This document shows positions 1 through 7,934 of a stretch of DNA of 14,564 bases, in pieces. The stretch covers positions 1-14,564 of the forward strand of contig NZ_JAIOSW010000234.1 of the NCBI RefSeq assembly GCF_021107415.1, given 5' to 3'. The notes beneath the pieces are model-generated. The model was not told the origin of the DNA. It did no database searches and was given only the letters and a program-made list of their open reading frames with translations. The position numbers and the translations under genes are program-made. The stretch comes from Desulfobacula sp. Lineage in GTDB: Bacteria; Desulfobacterota; Desulfobacteria; Desulfobacterales; Desulfobacteraceae. The first letter of the stretch is position 1. Each line of letters begins with the position of its first letter.

Positions 1-503
1 ACGCAAAAGAATCGGGGATTCCCTTTGAAATGGGCATGATTCGAAACCATTACGTTGGGCGAAGCTTTATCCAGCCCACCCAGTCCATGCGTGATTTTAC
101 CGTCCGGGTAAAGCTCAATCCGGTCAGAGAACTGATCAAAGGCAAAAATATTATTATTATTGAAGATTCCATCATTCGCGGGACCACAGCAAAAACCCGT
201 GTCAAGGCATTGCGTGAGCTTGGGGCTAAAAAAATACATATGCGCGTCTCATGTCCGCCCCATAAATTCCCCTGCTATTACGGCATTGATTTTTCTTCAA
301 AAGGAGAACTGATTGCCGCGCAAAAACCTATAGATGAACTCACGGAATATTTAGGTCTTGATTCTTTGCACTATCTTTCCATTGAAGGCATGCTTGAAGC
401 TTCAGGTGTAAAAAATCCGGAGCTAAACTTTTGCAAGGCCTGCTTTGACGGAAACTACCCGGTTGCATTTGATCCGAATTTTACCAAGCAGTGTATGGGA
501 TAG
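1..503 (+). CDS. purF: Amidophosphoribosyltransferase, C-terminal part (5' truncated by window)
   Basis: This is the last ~167 codons of PurF, which makes 5-phosphoribosylamine from PRPP and glutamine in the first committed step of purine synthesis. The reading frame is open from base 3 and stops with TAG at 501-503; the ATG at 30 is internal, because the preceding codons (AKESGIPFE) continue the family sequence. The PRPP-binding phosphoribosyltransferase motif IIIIEDSIIRGTT is clear. The C-terminal half carries cysteines in the contexts FPCYYGID and CKACFDGNYP, which match the iron-sulfur-containing Bacillus-type PurF as I recall it, so this copy is probably of the [4Fe-4S] class. It is the only gene here that ends in TAG. 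The N-terminal glutaminase domain lies outside the window. Confidence 0.95.
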   Translation, partial: AKESGIPFEMGMIRNHYVGRSFIQPTQSMRDFTVRVKLNPVRELIKGKNIIIIEDSIIRGTTAKTRVKALRELGAKKIHMRVSCPPHKFPCYYGIDFSSKGELIAAQKPIDELTEYLGLDSLHYLSIEGMLEASGVKNPELNFCKACFDGNYPVAFDPNFTKQCMG

Positions 504-504
504 C

Positions 505-1536
505 ATGACAAAAAAAACCGTTGCATTTTCAAAGGATTCTTCCAATCTTTTTTTTCACATCTTAACAAGGTGCAACCTTTCCTGTACCCATTGCTATATT
601 AATAAAGATCAGCACGGGGCCAACACCCTTGATATTGATACCATACGGAACTGGCTCATTCTTTTTTCAAAGAGGCCGGATTTAAATATTGGCGATTTAA
701 ATAAAGCTGACCAGACCAATGTCATTTTTTTAGGAGGTGAACCCACCCTTCACCCGGATCTTTATCTGGCCGTCAAAGAAGCGAAACGCCTTGGGTTCAA
801 ATCCATCACCATTGATACCAACGGGTATTTATTTCATAACATTCTGGACAGAATTTCCTGTGATGACATTGACTTTCTTTCATTCTCCCTGGATGGTGCC
901 GTAAAAAAAACCAATGATACCATCAGAGGCAGGGGATGCTATGACAAAGTAATGGAAGGCATCCAAAAAGCCCTGGAAAAAGGCTTTTCCTGTTCAATGA
1001 TCTATACGGTTTCAGATATTAATATTCATGAACTTGAATTAATGCCGGATATAGTTAAAAAGCTTGGTATCAAACGATTTTTTATCCAGGTGGTCGGCAT
1101 GAGAGGCAAGTCATCAACGCCGGATGGAAAACTCCAGGTATCAAAAGAAATCTGGCTCAACATCATTCCAAAAGTAGCCGAAACAATTGCCGGCCATGGC
1201 ATTATTGTAACCTATCCAAAAGTATTTCTAAAGCATGATGAAATATTTCAATGCGCCGGCAATGTGGCGGATAATTATTTTATTTTTCCCAATGGCAGGG
1301 TATACCAATGCCCTGTCTGCGAAGACTTTCCTTTACATTCCTATGAAATAAAAAATAACCGGTTGATCGCCACACCAAAAATTAATGAAAAAGACCTGTT
1401 CGGTCTTACCATCCCTGAAGGCTGTGTCATGAACAAGATGATTCAACCCCGGAACCTTTCTTACAATAAGAAAGGTGATCCTGAGCATCAAATTGCCTGC
1501 TGTATGCTCAAAGAGGAGATCTCCCAAAACACCTGA
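505..1536 (+). CDS. Radical SAM protein of unknown substrate
   Basis: A 343-residue radical SAM enzyme. The cluster-binding CxxxCxxC motif is C23, C27, C30 (RCNLSCTHC). It is followed by GGEP at residues 77-80 and the strand motif FSLDG near 130, all typical of the SAM-binding partial barrel. The C-terminal part is rich in cysteine (QCAGN, YQCPVCED, a GC, and ACC near the end), suggesting auxiliary Fe-S ligands as in SPASM/Twitch-type enzymes, though the spacing is not canonical SPASM. I chose the ATG at 505 rather than in-frame starts further upstream because those would lie inside purF; the TAGCATG junction leaves one base between the genes, so translation is probably coupled. I cannot name the substrate. 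Co-transcription with purF may be chance or may point to nucleotide or cofactor metabolism. Confidence 0.85.
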   Translation: MTKKTVAFSKDSSNLFFHILTRCNLSCTHCYINKDQHGANTLDIDTIRNWLILFSKRPDLNIGDLNKADQTNVIFLGGEPTLHPDLYLAVKEAKRLGFKSITIDTNGYLFHNILDRISCDDIDFLSFSLDGAVKKTNDTIRGRGCYDKVMEGIQKALEKGFSCSMIYTVSDINIHELELMPDIVKKLGIKRFFIQVVGMRGKSSTPDGKLQVSKEIWLNIIPKVAETIAGHGIIVTYPKVFLKHDEIFQCAGNVADNYFIFPNGRVYQCPVCEDFPLHSYEIKNNRLIATPKINEKDLFGLTIPEGCVMNKMIQPRNLSYNKKGDPEHQIACCMLKEEISQNT

Positions 1537-1558
1537 TGCTTTATTGCTCACATTTCGC

Positions 1559-1613
1559 TTGCTTATACTATGTGTATGTGTATATTATAAGTATAAACGA
1601 TTTCTATAAGGAG
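1559..1613 (+). promoter_or_regulatory. Predicted promoter and operator-like repeats upstream of the RHH gene
   Basis: A TTGCTT at 1559-1564 and TATATT at 1581-1586 (16-base spacing), or TATTAT at 1583-1588 (18-base spacing), resemble a sigma-70 promoter. Superimposed are a tandem GTGTAT-GTGTAT at 1572-1583 and an inverted repeat with TTATAC at 1563-1568 and GTATAA at 1591-1596. A strong ribosome binding site, TAAGGAG at 1607-1613, precedes the ATG at 1621. Repeats overlapping the promoter just ahead of a ribbon-helix-helix gene are what autoregulation would look like; this is inference. Confidence 0.45.
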
Positions 1614-1620
1614 TAAGGTC

Positions 1621-1908
1621 ATGGAAGCACAAGCCGACGCTTTGGTAAGAAAACAATTTTTTATATCCAACAATAATATTAATAAGCTGAAACGTCTGTG
1701 TGAAGAACTGGGGAAAGGGGTTTCTGCGGCAAAAATCGTTAGAGATGCTATAGATGCATATGACCCAAATGAGAACACAGCAGATCTTGAACAAAAAGCA
1801 TTACTTGAACTGGCCCACACTAGAGTACAAGAAGCGATACAGACCACAGACGAGGCGAGCCAGAAAGTCGATCATTGTTTAAAAAATCTATCAAGGGAAA
1901 ATTTATAA
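1621..1908 (+). CDS. Small ribbon-helix-helix-like protein, possible antitoxin or regulator
   Basis: A 95-residue protein. Residues about 11-45 look like a ribbon-helix-helix fold: a short strand (KQFFIS), then helix one (NNINKLKRLCEEL), a turn (GKGVS) and helix two (AAKIVRDAIDAY). The C-terminal half is a charged, probably helical segment (residues ~52-95, rich in E, A, L and Q) that could mediate pairing with a partner. The ATG at 1621 has TAAGGAG seven bases upstream. The next gene starts one base after its TAA, so the two form a tight operon behind their own promoter-like region. RHH proteins commonly act as DNA-binding antitoxins or autoregulators; no toxin fold is recognisable next door, so this role is open. 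Confidence 0.6.
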   Translation: MEAQADALVRKQFFISNNNINKLKRLCEELGKGVSAAKIVRDAIDAYDPNENTADLEQKALLELAHTRVQEAIQTTDEASQKVDHCLKNLSRENL

Positions 1909-1909
1909 A

Positions 1910-2080
1910 ATGTCCGGCTGGAAGGATCTTCTATTAGATATAATCAAATTGACGGATTCGGTAAAATCATTGGGCCTTAAAACTGAAAAACTGTCCGAAA
2001 GAACCATTGATATTGATAAACGCGTTGTGAGATTAGAAACCATTGTAGAAATAGCAAAGGTTAAACAAATTAAAAGTTAA
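1910..2080 (+). CDS. 56-residue helical (coiled-coil-like) protein of unknown function
   Basis: A short ORF, ATG at 1910 and TAA at 2078-2080, one base downstream of the RHH-like gene stop. The 56-residue product begins MSGWKDLLLDIIKLTD, continues with VKSLGLKTEKLSERTIDIDKR and ends with VVRLETIVEIAKVKQ. Hydrophobic residues fall at roughly heptad spacing (L, I, V and L between charged K, E, D and R), so it is probably all helix and could form a coiled coil. There are no cysteines, signal peptide or membrane segment. The RLETIVEIAK ending reminds me of small uncharacterised proteins paired with RHH genes elsewhere, but I cannot verify this. The likeliest role is partner of the upstream protein. 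Coding potential rests on the tight spacing and amphipathic pattern; the weak upstream SD (AAGGGAAA at 1893-1900) suggests translational coupling. Confidence 0.55.
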   Translation: MSGWKDLLLDIIKLTDSVKSLGLKTEKLSERTIDIDKRVVRLETIVEIAKVKQIKS

Positions 2081-2121
2081 GCCGGGTTTGAAAGGAATTT
2101 ATAAAAAAATCAGGCCTTCCT

Positions 2122-2883
2122 TTACAATATAAGACGCTGGGGATCACATTTTTCCCTTAAAAGTCCTAATTCGTTCGAAGTTGGGGCCAATACTTCTTGT
2201 GCACGGGAAATATCAATTTCAAACTCCATGTTCTCAAGAATTTTATCCGGTGTTATTCCGGGATAATATCCTTTCAGAAACATCTGTTTGCTTAGCTCAT
2301 CAAAACCCATAATCCCCATGTCTGTGATTACCCTGTGGGGTCCTCCCTCTGGAAGTCCTGCTTTTTCCCGGCCGGCCGGGCCGTCCAGATATCCAGGGCT
2401 TGTCAGATAATCCAGCCGGACTTTGAATTTTCGTTTTTCCTGTTTCATAAAGATAATGGTTCTTGAAACAAAAGAAGCCACATCACATGCCCCTCCACTC
2501 CCTGAAAACCTGACTTCGGGTTCATCATAATCTCCAATAACGGTGGAATTCAGATTACCATAAATATCAATCTGAGCAGCACCCAGAATACCCACAATAT
2601 GTTTGGCTGTAAACCTGTTCTGCATGGTGGCAAAGGAATCCAGCAATCCCCCATTTGCTGAAGCCTGGTACATTATCCTCGGGTCCGCCACTGCAAGGGG
2701 AAGATCTTCCAGTTTGGAATCAATGGCACCGGTTTCAAAAAAAATAACACTTTGGGGAGCATTTATATTTTTTGCAGCCATGGCTGCCAGCATTGAAATA
2801 CCGGTACCGCAGAACACAATATCATTATTCCTGATTTCCCTTGCAGCAGCAATAGCCATCATTTCTTTTAAAGTATAATCCAT
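2122..2883 (-). CDS. gctB: Glutaconate-type (family I) CoA-transferase, subunit B
   Basis: A 253-residue beta subunit of a family I CoA-transferase, which moves CoA between carboxylates through a glutamyl-CoA thioester. It follows the Acidaminococcus GctB sequence, as I remember it, nearly end to end: KEMMAIAAAREI, GTGI, the catalytic-glutamate motif FFETG (Glu50), GAAQIDIYGNLNSTVIGDY, GSGGACD (128-131 for GSGG), DYLTSPGYLDGPAGRE and the D-P-x-x pattern near the end. An in-frame ATG at 2901 overlaps the gctA stop (TAATG) and would add six residues (MGRRHK). I prefer the ATG at 2883 because a GGAG lies seven bases before it and the homologue begins near this point. It is the last gene of the minus-strand cluster. 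The true acyl substrate is unknown; glutaconate is only the family name. Confidence 0.88.
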   Translation of the reverse strand: MDYTLKEMMAIAAAREIRNNDIVFCGTGISMLAAMAAKNINAPQSVIFFETGAIDSKLEDLPLAVADPRIMYQASANGGLLDSFATMQNRFTAKHIVGILGAAQIDIYGNLNSTVIGDYDEPEVRFSGSGGACDVASFVSRTIIFMKQEKRKFKVRLDYLTSPGYLDGPAGREKAGLPEGGPHRVITDMGIMGFDELSKQMFLKGYYPGITPDKILENMEFEIDISRAQEVLAPTSNELGLLREKCDPQRLIL

Positions 2884-2900
2884 CTTATGTCTCCGCCCCA

Positions 2901-3878
2901 TTATCTTCTATCAAGATTCTTTGCATATCCAAGATTTTTATCAGCTGCTATCATTTCAAGACGTTCCCTGCCAATTGAATCTATTAACTCCTTATGGGTT
3001 ACGTTTTTCAAAATAATATCTTCAATATATGAATAATATTGCTTGTCATCCCTGGCTTTTTCAGCATATTCCTTTAAATAAACCGGATCATAGTCATAAT
3101 ACCGGTAGCAGGCCGTAGGATAGGCCCCATAAGGGATGTGAACAACGGCATGCGCATGAATAAAAGGAATCTGGTTTCTGTCAGGAGCATTTTTCAGATC
3201 ATCATCCTCCACCAATTCTTCACAGGTGATGATCAAAATTCTTGCCGCTTTTGCCTGTTCCACATCGGCAAAGGTCAAACCGTCTATCCTGCAGTTTCCT
3301 CGAAAGTCAGCCTTCTGCACATGAATGATGGTGACATCCGGATTGATGGCTGGAACCAGAACAACTTTTTTTGTATCGCACCATGTCCCAAAAGGGTTTT
3401 CAAGTTCAATCAGTTTGCTGTCAGGAAGCTTGCTGTTTTTCTGCCTGAATTCAATTGGAAATCCCCAAATTTTCACAATATCCGTTCCAAGAGAAGACCG
3501 GGTGGGAAGAAACGGGATTCCCATGGCCCCTGCAAGAAAGCGCAGGGTCATCTGAAAGTTGGAATAATCTTCTATCTTAATTTTTTTTTCCTGGACCGCT
3601 TTTCTGAATCGTATGCAGGTTGATGCAAATTTACCACTGCCGCCATAGGCAATTTCCAGGCAGGATATACTGCCTGCCCCCACAAGTTCATCAACTCCCT
3701 GGCCATTGGAATGGGCATAAAGGTGAATTTCTTTGATCCCCTGCCGGATGATTTCATAGACGGCAGCCATGGGATTTCTGTTAATGGTAAACCCGCCTAT
3801 GGACAAATGGCATCCATTTTTTACATGGGTCGATATTGCATCTTTTAAATCAGTAACCTTATTTCCATTTATTTCCAT
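2901..3878 (-). CDS. gctA: Glutaconate-type (family I) CoA-transferase, subunit A
   Basis: A 325-residue alpha subunit paired with the next gene to form a heteromeric CoA-transferase. Family landmarks are SIGGFTINRNPMAAVYEI (residues ~26-43), GMPFLP-like GIPFLPTRSSLG, an ENPF segment, VPAINPDVTIIHVQKADFRGN, ITCEELV and the YGAYPTACYRYYDYD stretch near residue 255-270, all matching GctA as remembered. The ATG at 3878 has TGAGG about seven bases upstream. The stop overlaps the possible longer start of subunit B by one base. Its position 77 bases after aguB on the same strand suggests it acts on a carboxylate derived from agmatine or putrescine (for example a 4-aminobutyrate or 4-hydroxybutyrate derivative) or simply shares transcription; the sequence does not decide this. 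Confidence 0.88.
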   Translation of the reverse strand: MEINGNKVTDLKDAISTHVKNGCHLSIGGFTINRNPMAAVYEIIRQGIKEIHLYAHSNGQGVDELVGAGSISCLEIAYGGSGKFASTCIRFRKAVQEKKIKIEDYSNFQMTLRFLAGAMGIPFLPTRSSLGTDIVKIWGFPIEFRQKNSKLPDSKLIELENPFGTWCDTKKVVLVPAINPDVTIIHVQKADFRGNCRIDGLTFADVEQAKAARILIITCEELVEDDDLKNAPDRNQIPFIHAHAVVHIPYGAYPTACYRYYDYDPVYLKEYAEKARDDKQYYSYIEDIILKNVTHKELIDSIGRERLEMIAADKNLGYAKNLDRR

Positions 3879-3955
3879 TCACAAACCTCATTTTGAGCGA
3901 TAGTTGGACTTTATTATCATTTTTTTTGTTTGGGTTAAAGTTAAATCCACCTTTT

Positions 3956-4825
3956 TTATCTTTCACCGCTGCTGGTGAGCAAAATCTTGTACTGGGAAGG
4001 TCTTCTATCCCGAAAAAGTCCCCATGAAGCTCTCTGGAGCTGAAATTGTTCAAGATCCAGGGTTGAAAGAATCACGGATTCATCCGTGCGGTTTGCCTGG
4101 GTAAGGATTCCACCCTTGTTATCCGTGATAAAGGATGACCCGTAAAAAGTAATGCCGGACGTATCAAATGATTCTGTACCAATCCTGTTGGATGCAACAA
4201 TGGGGATCATATTACAGGCAGAATGACCCTGCATGCAGGTCTGCCAGTGATCCTTTGAATCCAAGATATCATTGGCAGGTTCCGACCCAATAGCTGTGGG
4301 ATAGAAAATAATCTCAGCACCCTTAAGTGCCATGATCCTGGCTGCTTCCGGGAACCATTGATCCCAGCAAATACCGATACCGATACAGGCAAATTTTGTC
4401 TGCCACACCTTAAACCCTGTATCTCCAGGGTTAAAATAAAACTTTTCCTCATAACCCGGGCCGTCGGGTATATGACATTTCCTGTAAACTCCCAGTATGG
4501 TTCCGTCAGCATCAATCACAGCAACCGTATTGTAATGGGCATTATTCTTTTTTTCAAAAAAACTAATGGGCAATACAATTTTTAATTTTTTTGCAAGGGT
4601 GCAAAAATGCTTAACCGCTTTATTTTCCTCCAGAGTTGTTGCCAGATTGAAGTATTCAGTCTTTTCTTCCTGGCAAAAATAAAGGGTTTCAAAAAGCTCC
4701 TGAAGTAAGACGATCTGGGCGCCCTGGTCTGCTGCATTGACAACCAATTTTTCTGCATTTAAAATATTCTGATCGCAATCCTTTGTGCAACCCATCTGGG
4801 TGGCAGCAACTATGACTACCGGCAT
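3956..4825 (-). CDS. aguB: N-carbamoylputrescine amidase (nitrilase superfamily)
   Basis: A 289-residue carbon-nitrogen hydrolase, the usual length for AguB, which hydrolyses N-carbamoylputrescine to putrescine, CO2 and ammonia in the cytosol. The nitrilase catalytic triad is visible: Glu43 in LLQELFE, Lys116 in YRKCHIPDGPGYEEKFYF and Cys153 in GIGICWDQWFPEAAR. The HIPDGPGYEEKFYFNPGD stretch after the lysine and the ILDSKDHWQTCMQGHSACN segment are characteristic of the AguB branch rather than of general nitrilases. The start at 4825 has TAAGGAG eight bases upstream. It sits 26 bases after aguA on the same strand, giving the complete two-step agmatine-to-putrescine route. Confidence 0.93.
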   Translation of the reverse strand: MPVVIVAATQMGCTKDCDQNILNAEKLVVNAADQGAQIVLLQELFETLYFCQEEKTEYFNLATTLEENKAVKHFCTLAKKLKIVLPISFFEKKNNAHYNTVAVIDADGTILGVYRKCHIPDGPGYEEKFYFNPGDTGFKVWQTKFACIGIGICWDQWFPEAARIMALKGAEIIFYPTAIGSEPANDILDSKDHWQTCMQGHSACNMIPIVASNRIGTESFDTSGITFYGSSFITDNKGGILTQANRTDESVILSTLDLEQFQLQRASWGLFRDRRPSQYKILLTSSGER

Positions 4826-4851
4826 AGAGTTATCTCCTTATCTATTCAGCT

Positions 4852-5946
4852 TCAAACACTCGGCTGCTGCTGGGTGATACAATGGATATTTCCTCCCCCA
4901 AGAAGTATTTCCCGGGCATAGACACCCACCACTTTTCTATCCGGGAAAAGGCCTTTTATTTTTTCCATGGCGTCATTATCCCGGGGATCATCAAATAATG
5001 GCATGACAATACCTTTATTTGCAATATAAAAATTCACATATGATCCGGCCAGTCTGTTCCCTTCATCCCTTGGCGCAACATTCGGCTTTTTTTCCACTCC
5101 CCGGCTTTCTTCTTCGGTCATATGCAAAGGACCGGGTTGATGAATTTTATGGATTTTAATTTTTCTTTGTTTTGCATCAACAGAATCCGAGAGCCTGTCA
5201 AAGGCATCACGGGATATTTCATACTGGGGATCTGTTTTATCATCAGTCCAGTGAAGCAAAACTTCTCCGGGTTTAACAAAACAGCAGAGGTTATCCACAT
5301 GGCCGTCTGTCTCATCCATGAAGACTCCTTTGCCCAGCCAGATAATTTTTTCTACATTCAGGTATTTTTTTAAATAGTTCTCGATCCGGATCTTTGAAAG
5401 ATCCGGATTTCTATTAGGGTTCAACAGGCACTCTTCAGTGGTGATCAATGTTCCTTCGCCATCCGCATGAATGGAACCGCCTTCAAGAATAAACGGGGCG
5501 CAGTACCGGTCTTTTTTTGCAAGTTTTAAAACTTGACAGACAACTTCGTCGTCTTTATCCCATGGAAAATAAATTCCCCCGTTAAGCCCGCCCCAGGCAT
5601 TAAACTCCCAGTCTATACCCCGGACTTCTCCTATATCATTTTTTACAAAGGTGGGGCCCACATCCCTCATCCACGCGTCATCGGATTCAATTTCGACAAC
5701 TTCAACATCCGATGGCAGAATGTTTTGGGCAATTTCAAGCTGAAGTTTTGAAACACCGATAGTCACCGGCTCAAATTGAAATATGGCCCGAGCAACTTGA
5801 GAAAATGCTTTTTGAGCAGGTGCTGCATTCAAGCGCCAGTTATCGGCTCTTTGGGGCCACAGCATCCAGCATTTTTCATGGGATTCATACTCCCCGGGCA
5901 TTCTGAACCCATCATTTTTCGGGGTTGTTCCCAATATTTTACTCAT
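4852..5946 (-). CDS. aguA: Agmatine deiminase
   Basis: A 364-residue agmatine deiminase (PAD_porph family, guanidino-modifying fold) that converts agmatine to N-carbamoylputrescine and ammonia. Key residues are in place: the N-terminal [18 protein letters not shown] signature, WMRDVGPTF with Asp95, the [14 protein letters not shown] region, His216 in DETDGHVDN and the nucleophile Cys356 in [13 protein letters not shown] at the C terminus. Length and C-terminal motif are typical. The ATG at 5946 is preceded by AAGGA at a slightly long spacing. It lies 69 bases after dctM and 26 bases before aguB. It could be regulated with the TRAP genes, because no separate promoter is evident in the short gap. 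Confidence 0.94.
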   Translation of the reverse strand: MSKILGTTPKNDGFRMPGEYESHEKCWMLWPQRADNWRLNAAPAQKAFSQVARAIFQFEPVTIGVSKLQLEIAQNILPSDVEVVEIESDDAWMRDVGPTFVKNDIGEVRGIDWEFNAWGGLNGGIYFPWDKDDEVVCQVLKLAKKDRYCAPFILEGGSIHADGEGTLITTEECLLNPNRNPDLSKIRIENYLKKYLNVEKIIWLGKGVFMDETDGHVDNLCCFVKPGEVLLHWTDDKTDPQYEISRDAFDRLSDSVDAKQRKIKIHKIHQPGPLHMTEEESRGVEKKPNVAPRDEGNRLAGSYVNFYIANKGIVMPLFDDPRDNDAMEKIKGLFPDRKVVGVYAREILLGGGNIHCITQQQPSV

Positions 5947-6015
5947 AAACTTTGTTTTCCTTAAGTATGGCCTGCAGTGACAGGGCAGTTATCATGTCCT
6001 GCCACCATCTGTGCC

Positions 6016-7335
6016 TCATCCCCCACCCAGCATAACTCTTGGAAGCCAGAGTACGAGTTCAGGGAATATCATAATCAGCGCAAGGGCCACGCCTTGTATT
6101 ATTACAAATGGAATGACGGATCGGTATATATCCGCCATGGATATATCGGGCGGTACCACTCCCTTTATCAACATCAGACAGTATCCAAAAGGCGGCGTCA
6201 TGTAGGCCATCTGCATATTGATAATGTAAAGAACGCCAAACCATACCGGGTCAAACCCCAACTCGCTGATAATAGGGATATATATGGGCATGGTAATGAA
6301 CAAAATCGCCGTGTCATCCATAAACATCCCCAGGATGAAGAAGGTGCATTGTATCATGATGAGAATACCCCACGGTCCAAGTGGGAGGGCAGTCGTCACG
6401 GTATATATGAGCTCCTTGGCTCCCAGGGCATCATAGATTTGACCAAAGGTCATCGCTCCCATGAATATCCACATCATAATCGCTGTAAGCTTTGAACTGT
6501 CCATGAGCGCATCTTTTAGCAACTTCAGATTCAGCCTCTTTTTAATCGCAACAGCTATCAAGCCACCCAGGACACCGATGGCAGCGGACTCCACAGGCGT
6601 GGTCAGTCCCAGCATAATCGTCCCGACAACCGAAAATATGATGGCACACGGCATGATAAGGTTTTTGAGGCTTTTTACTTTTTCATTCCATGACGCTCTT
6701 TCCTCCTTGGGTACGGGAGGGGCGATATGTGGCTGGAGATAGCATCGGACGGTGATGTAAATGATGTACATTAAAGCCAGCATAAATCCGGGAATGGCGC
6801 CGCCAAGGAAGAGTCTTCCTATGGATTCCTTTGCGATAACGGCATAAAGGATTGCGATGCAGCTTGGCGGGACAAGAAATCCCAATGCAGCTCCTGCCTG
6901 GATGCATCCGACGGCGATCTCTTTTTGATACCCCCGCTTGCGCATCAAAGGAAGAGCGATCCTCCCCATGGTGAGCGTGCCGGCGGCTTCAGAACTCACC
7001 AGGGCTGCAATCATGGTGCAGACACCCACTGTGGCTGACGCCAGACCACCCGGTACAGGCGCCAGCCAATTCTGAAAAGTATCAAAGAGATCATCAGCGA
7101 TCCCGGAATAGTATAACATCATGCCCATAAACACGAACATGGGAATACAGACCAAAACTGTATAATTCACCGTACTCACTGCCGCTAAATAGCCCATGAA
7201 AAGGGATTGCGGTCCCCATAACCATAGAGAAAATACCATGGCTATAGCTCCCAGTCCGTAACTTATGGGAAAACCTGTCAACAGCAGCAGCAGCATACTG
7301 CCAAACAATAATAGTGTGATTAATTCAATTCCCAT
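6016..7335 (-). CDS. dctM: TRAP transporter large permease, DctM
   Basis: A 439-residue, strongly hydrophobic protein with about 12 predicted membrane spans, the expected size of the TRAP large permease that couples substrate import to a sodium gradient. Family features include the N-terminal hydrophobic helix with TGFPISYGLG, the PMFVFMGMML segment, ALVSSEAAGTLTMGRIALPLM, GAALGFLVPPSCIAILYAV, a cytoplasmic charged loop around residues 210-230, and GMFMDDTAILFITMPIYIPI near the end. It overlaps the end of dctQ by 11 bases, and GGGAGG is placed seven bases before its ATG, indicating translational coupling. The membrane subunits do not reveal the substrate. Confidence 0.95.
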   Translation of the reverse strand: MGIELITLLLFGSMLLLLLTGFPISYGLGAIAMVFSLWLWGPQSLFMGYLAAVSTVNYTVLVCIPMFVFMGMMLYYSGIADDLFDTFQNWLAPVPGGLASATVGVCTMIAALVSSEAAGTLTMGRIALPLMRKRGYQKEIAVGCIQAGAALGFLVPPSCIAILYAVIAKESIGRLFLGGAIPGFMLALMYIIYITVRCYLQPHIAPPVPKEERASWNEKVKSLKNLIMPCAIIFSVVGTIMLGLTTPVESAAIGVLGGLIAVAIKKRLNLKLLKDALMDSSKLTAIMMWIFMGAMTFGQIYDALGAKELIYTVTTALPLGPWGILIMIQCTFFILGMFMDDTAILFITMPIYIPIISELGFDPVWFGVLYIINMQMAYMTPPFGYCLMLIKGVVPPDISMADIYRSVIPFVIIQGVALALIMIFPELVLWLPRVMLGGG

Positions 7336-7843
7336 TCCAATCCCTCCCGGTAATTGCTACATACAGGTCGCGAATATACTTGGCTATCCCTGCAATCAGC
7401 AGTAAAGAAACACCTACAGGTATAGCAAGTTTGAAGGGCCACAGCACAGGTCTCCAAACTGATCTAGTGTGTTCGTTATGAATGAGGCAGCTCCACCAGT
7501 CCTGCCATCCGTAGAAAACTATCGCTCCAAAATAAAAGAAAAAAAGCGTGAATGTAATCAAATCGAAAATGGCCTTTTTCCTGGTACTGAAACGGTGGAA
7601 CACCAGATCCATTCGTACCTGTTCATCTGTTATTAAAAGGTAGGCGCCGGTCAGCATCCACATGGGGCCAAACAGCAGGGCAACCAACTCACGGGCCCAT
7701 AGGGTCGGAGCATTGAAGAAATATCTTAACCCCACATCAAAAAGGGTAATAAATACAAAAATTAAGATAAACCACTTGACACCTTTTGCTGCTCCAATGC
7801 CTAAGCTGTCCATGAACCAGACTACTTTTTTTAGTTTGTCCAT
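7325..7843 (-). CDS. dctQ: TRAP transporter small permease, DctQ
   Basis: A 172-residue protein with four hydrophobic segments (about residues 22-42, 50-68, 92-112 and 133-152), matching the four-helix small TRAP subunit that scaffolds DctM. The FDVGLRYFFNAPTLWARELVALLF stretch around the end of helix one is the usual DctQ signature region, and VRMDLVF follows helix two as in other members. The start at 7843 has AGGA five bases upstream. It is separated from dctP by 91 bases that contain a hairpin, and its end overlaps dctM. It presumably works with the DctP and DctM encoded beside it. Confidence 0.92.
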   Translation of the reverse strand: MDKLKKVVWFMDSLGIGAAKGVKWFILIFVFITLFDVGLRYFFNAPTLWARELVALLFGPMWMLTGAYLLITDEQVRMDLVFHRFSTRKKAIFDLITFTLFFFYFGAIVFYGWQDWWSCLIHNEHTRSVWRPVLWPFKLAIPVGVSLLLIAGIAKYIRDLYVAITGRDWNGN

Positions 7844-7893
7844 CTCGTTCCTAACTTAATATAAAAATTATGACACAGCCTCTATCGGATAAA

Positions 7894-7925
7894 GGTTTGC
7901 AGGTGATAGTTATCACCCACAAACC
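7894..7925 (-). terminator. Intercistronic hairpin between dctP and dctQ (attenuator-like)
   Basis: An imperfect inverted repeat fills the dctP-dctQ gap. Outer arms GGTTTG (7894-7899) and CAAACC (7920-7925) and inner arms GGTGATA (7902-7908) and TATCACC (7911-7917) are each perfectly complementary, with a 2x2 mismatch between them and a minimal centre. On the transcribed minus strand it is followed by TTTAT, a weak U-run. This would suit partial termination or mRNA end protection that keeps the binding-protein message more abundant than the permease message. The inner part could instead be a protein-binding palindrome. Confidence 0.5.
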
Positions 7926-7934
7926 AGCCTTCCT

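Noticed and set aside
501..503. Readthrough of the purF TAG as pyrrolysine
   Set aside because: The protein already ends at the normal PurF C-terminus after CKACFDGNYP, so this is an ordinary stop.
2091..2123. AAAGGAA...TTCCTTT inverted repeat in the convergent gap as a bidirectional terminator
   Set aside because: The seven-base arms are AT-rich and about 19 bases apart, no clear U-run follows on either strand, and one arm overlaps the gctB stop.
3138..3623. A 161-codon plus-strand frame opposite gctA
   Set aside because: It is antisense to well-conserved CoA-transferase motifs and has no recognisable domain or ribosome binding site.
5977..6495. A 172-codon plus-strand frame opposite the 3' part of dctM
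   Set aside because: Its product is rich in H, Y and N with no family resemblance, while the opposite strand encodes an unmistakable TRAP permease with membrane spans.
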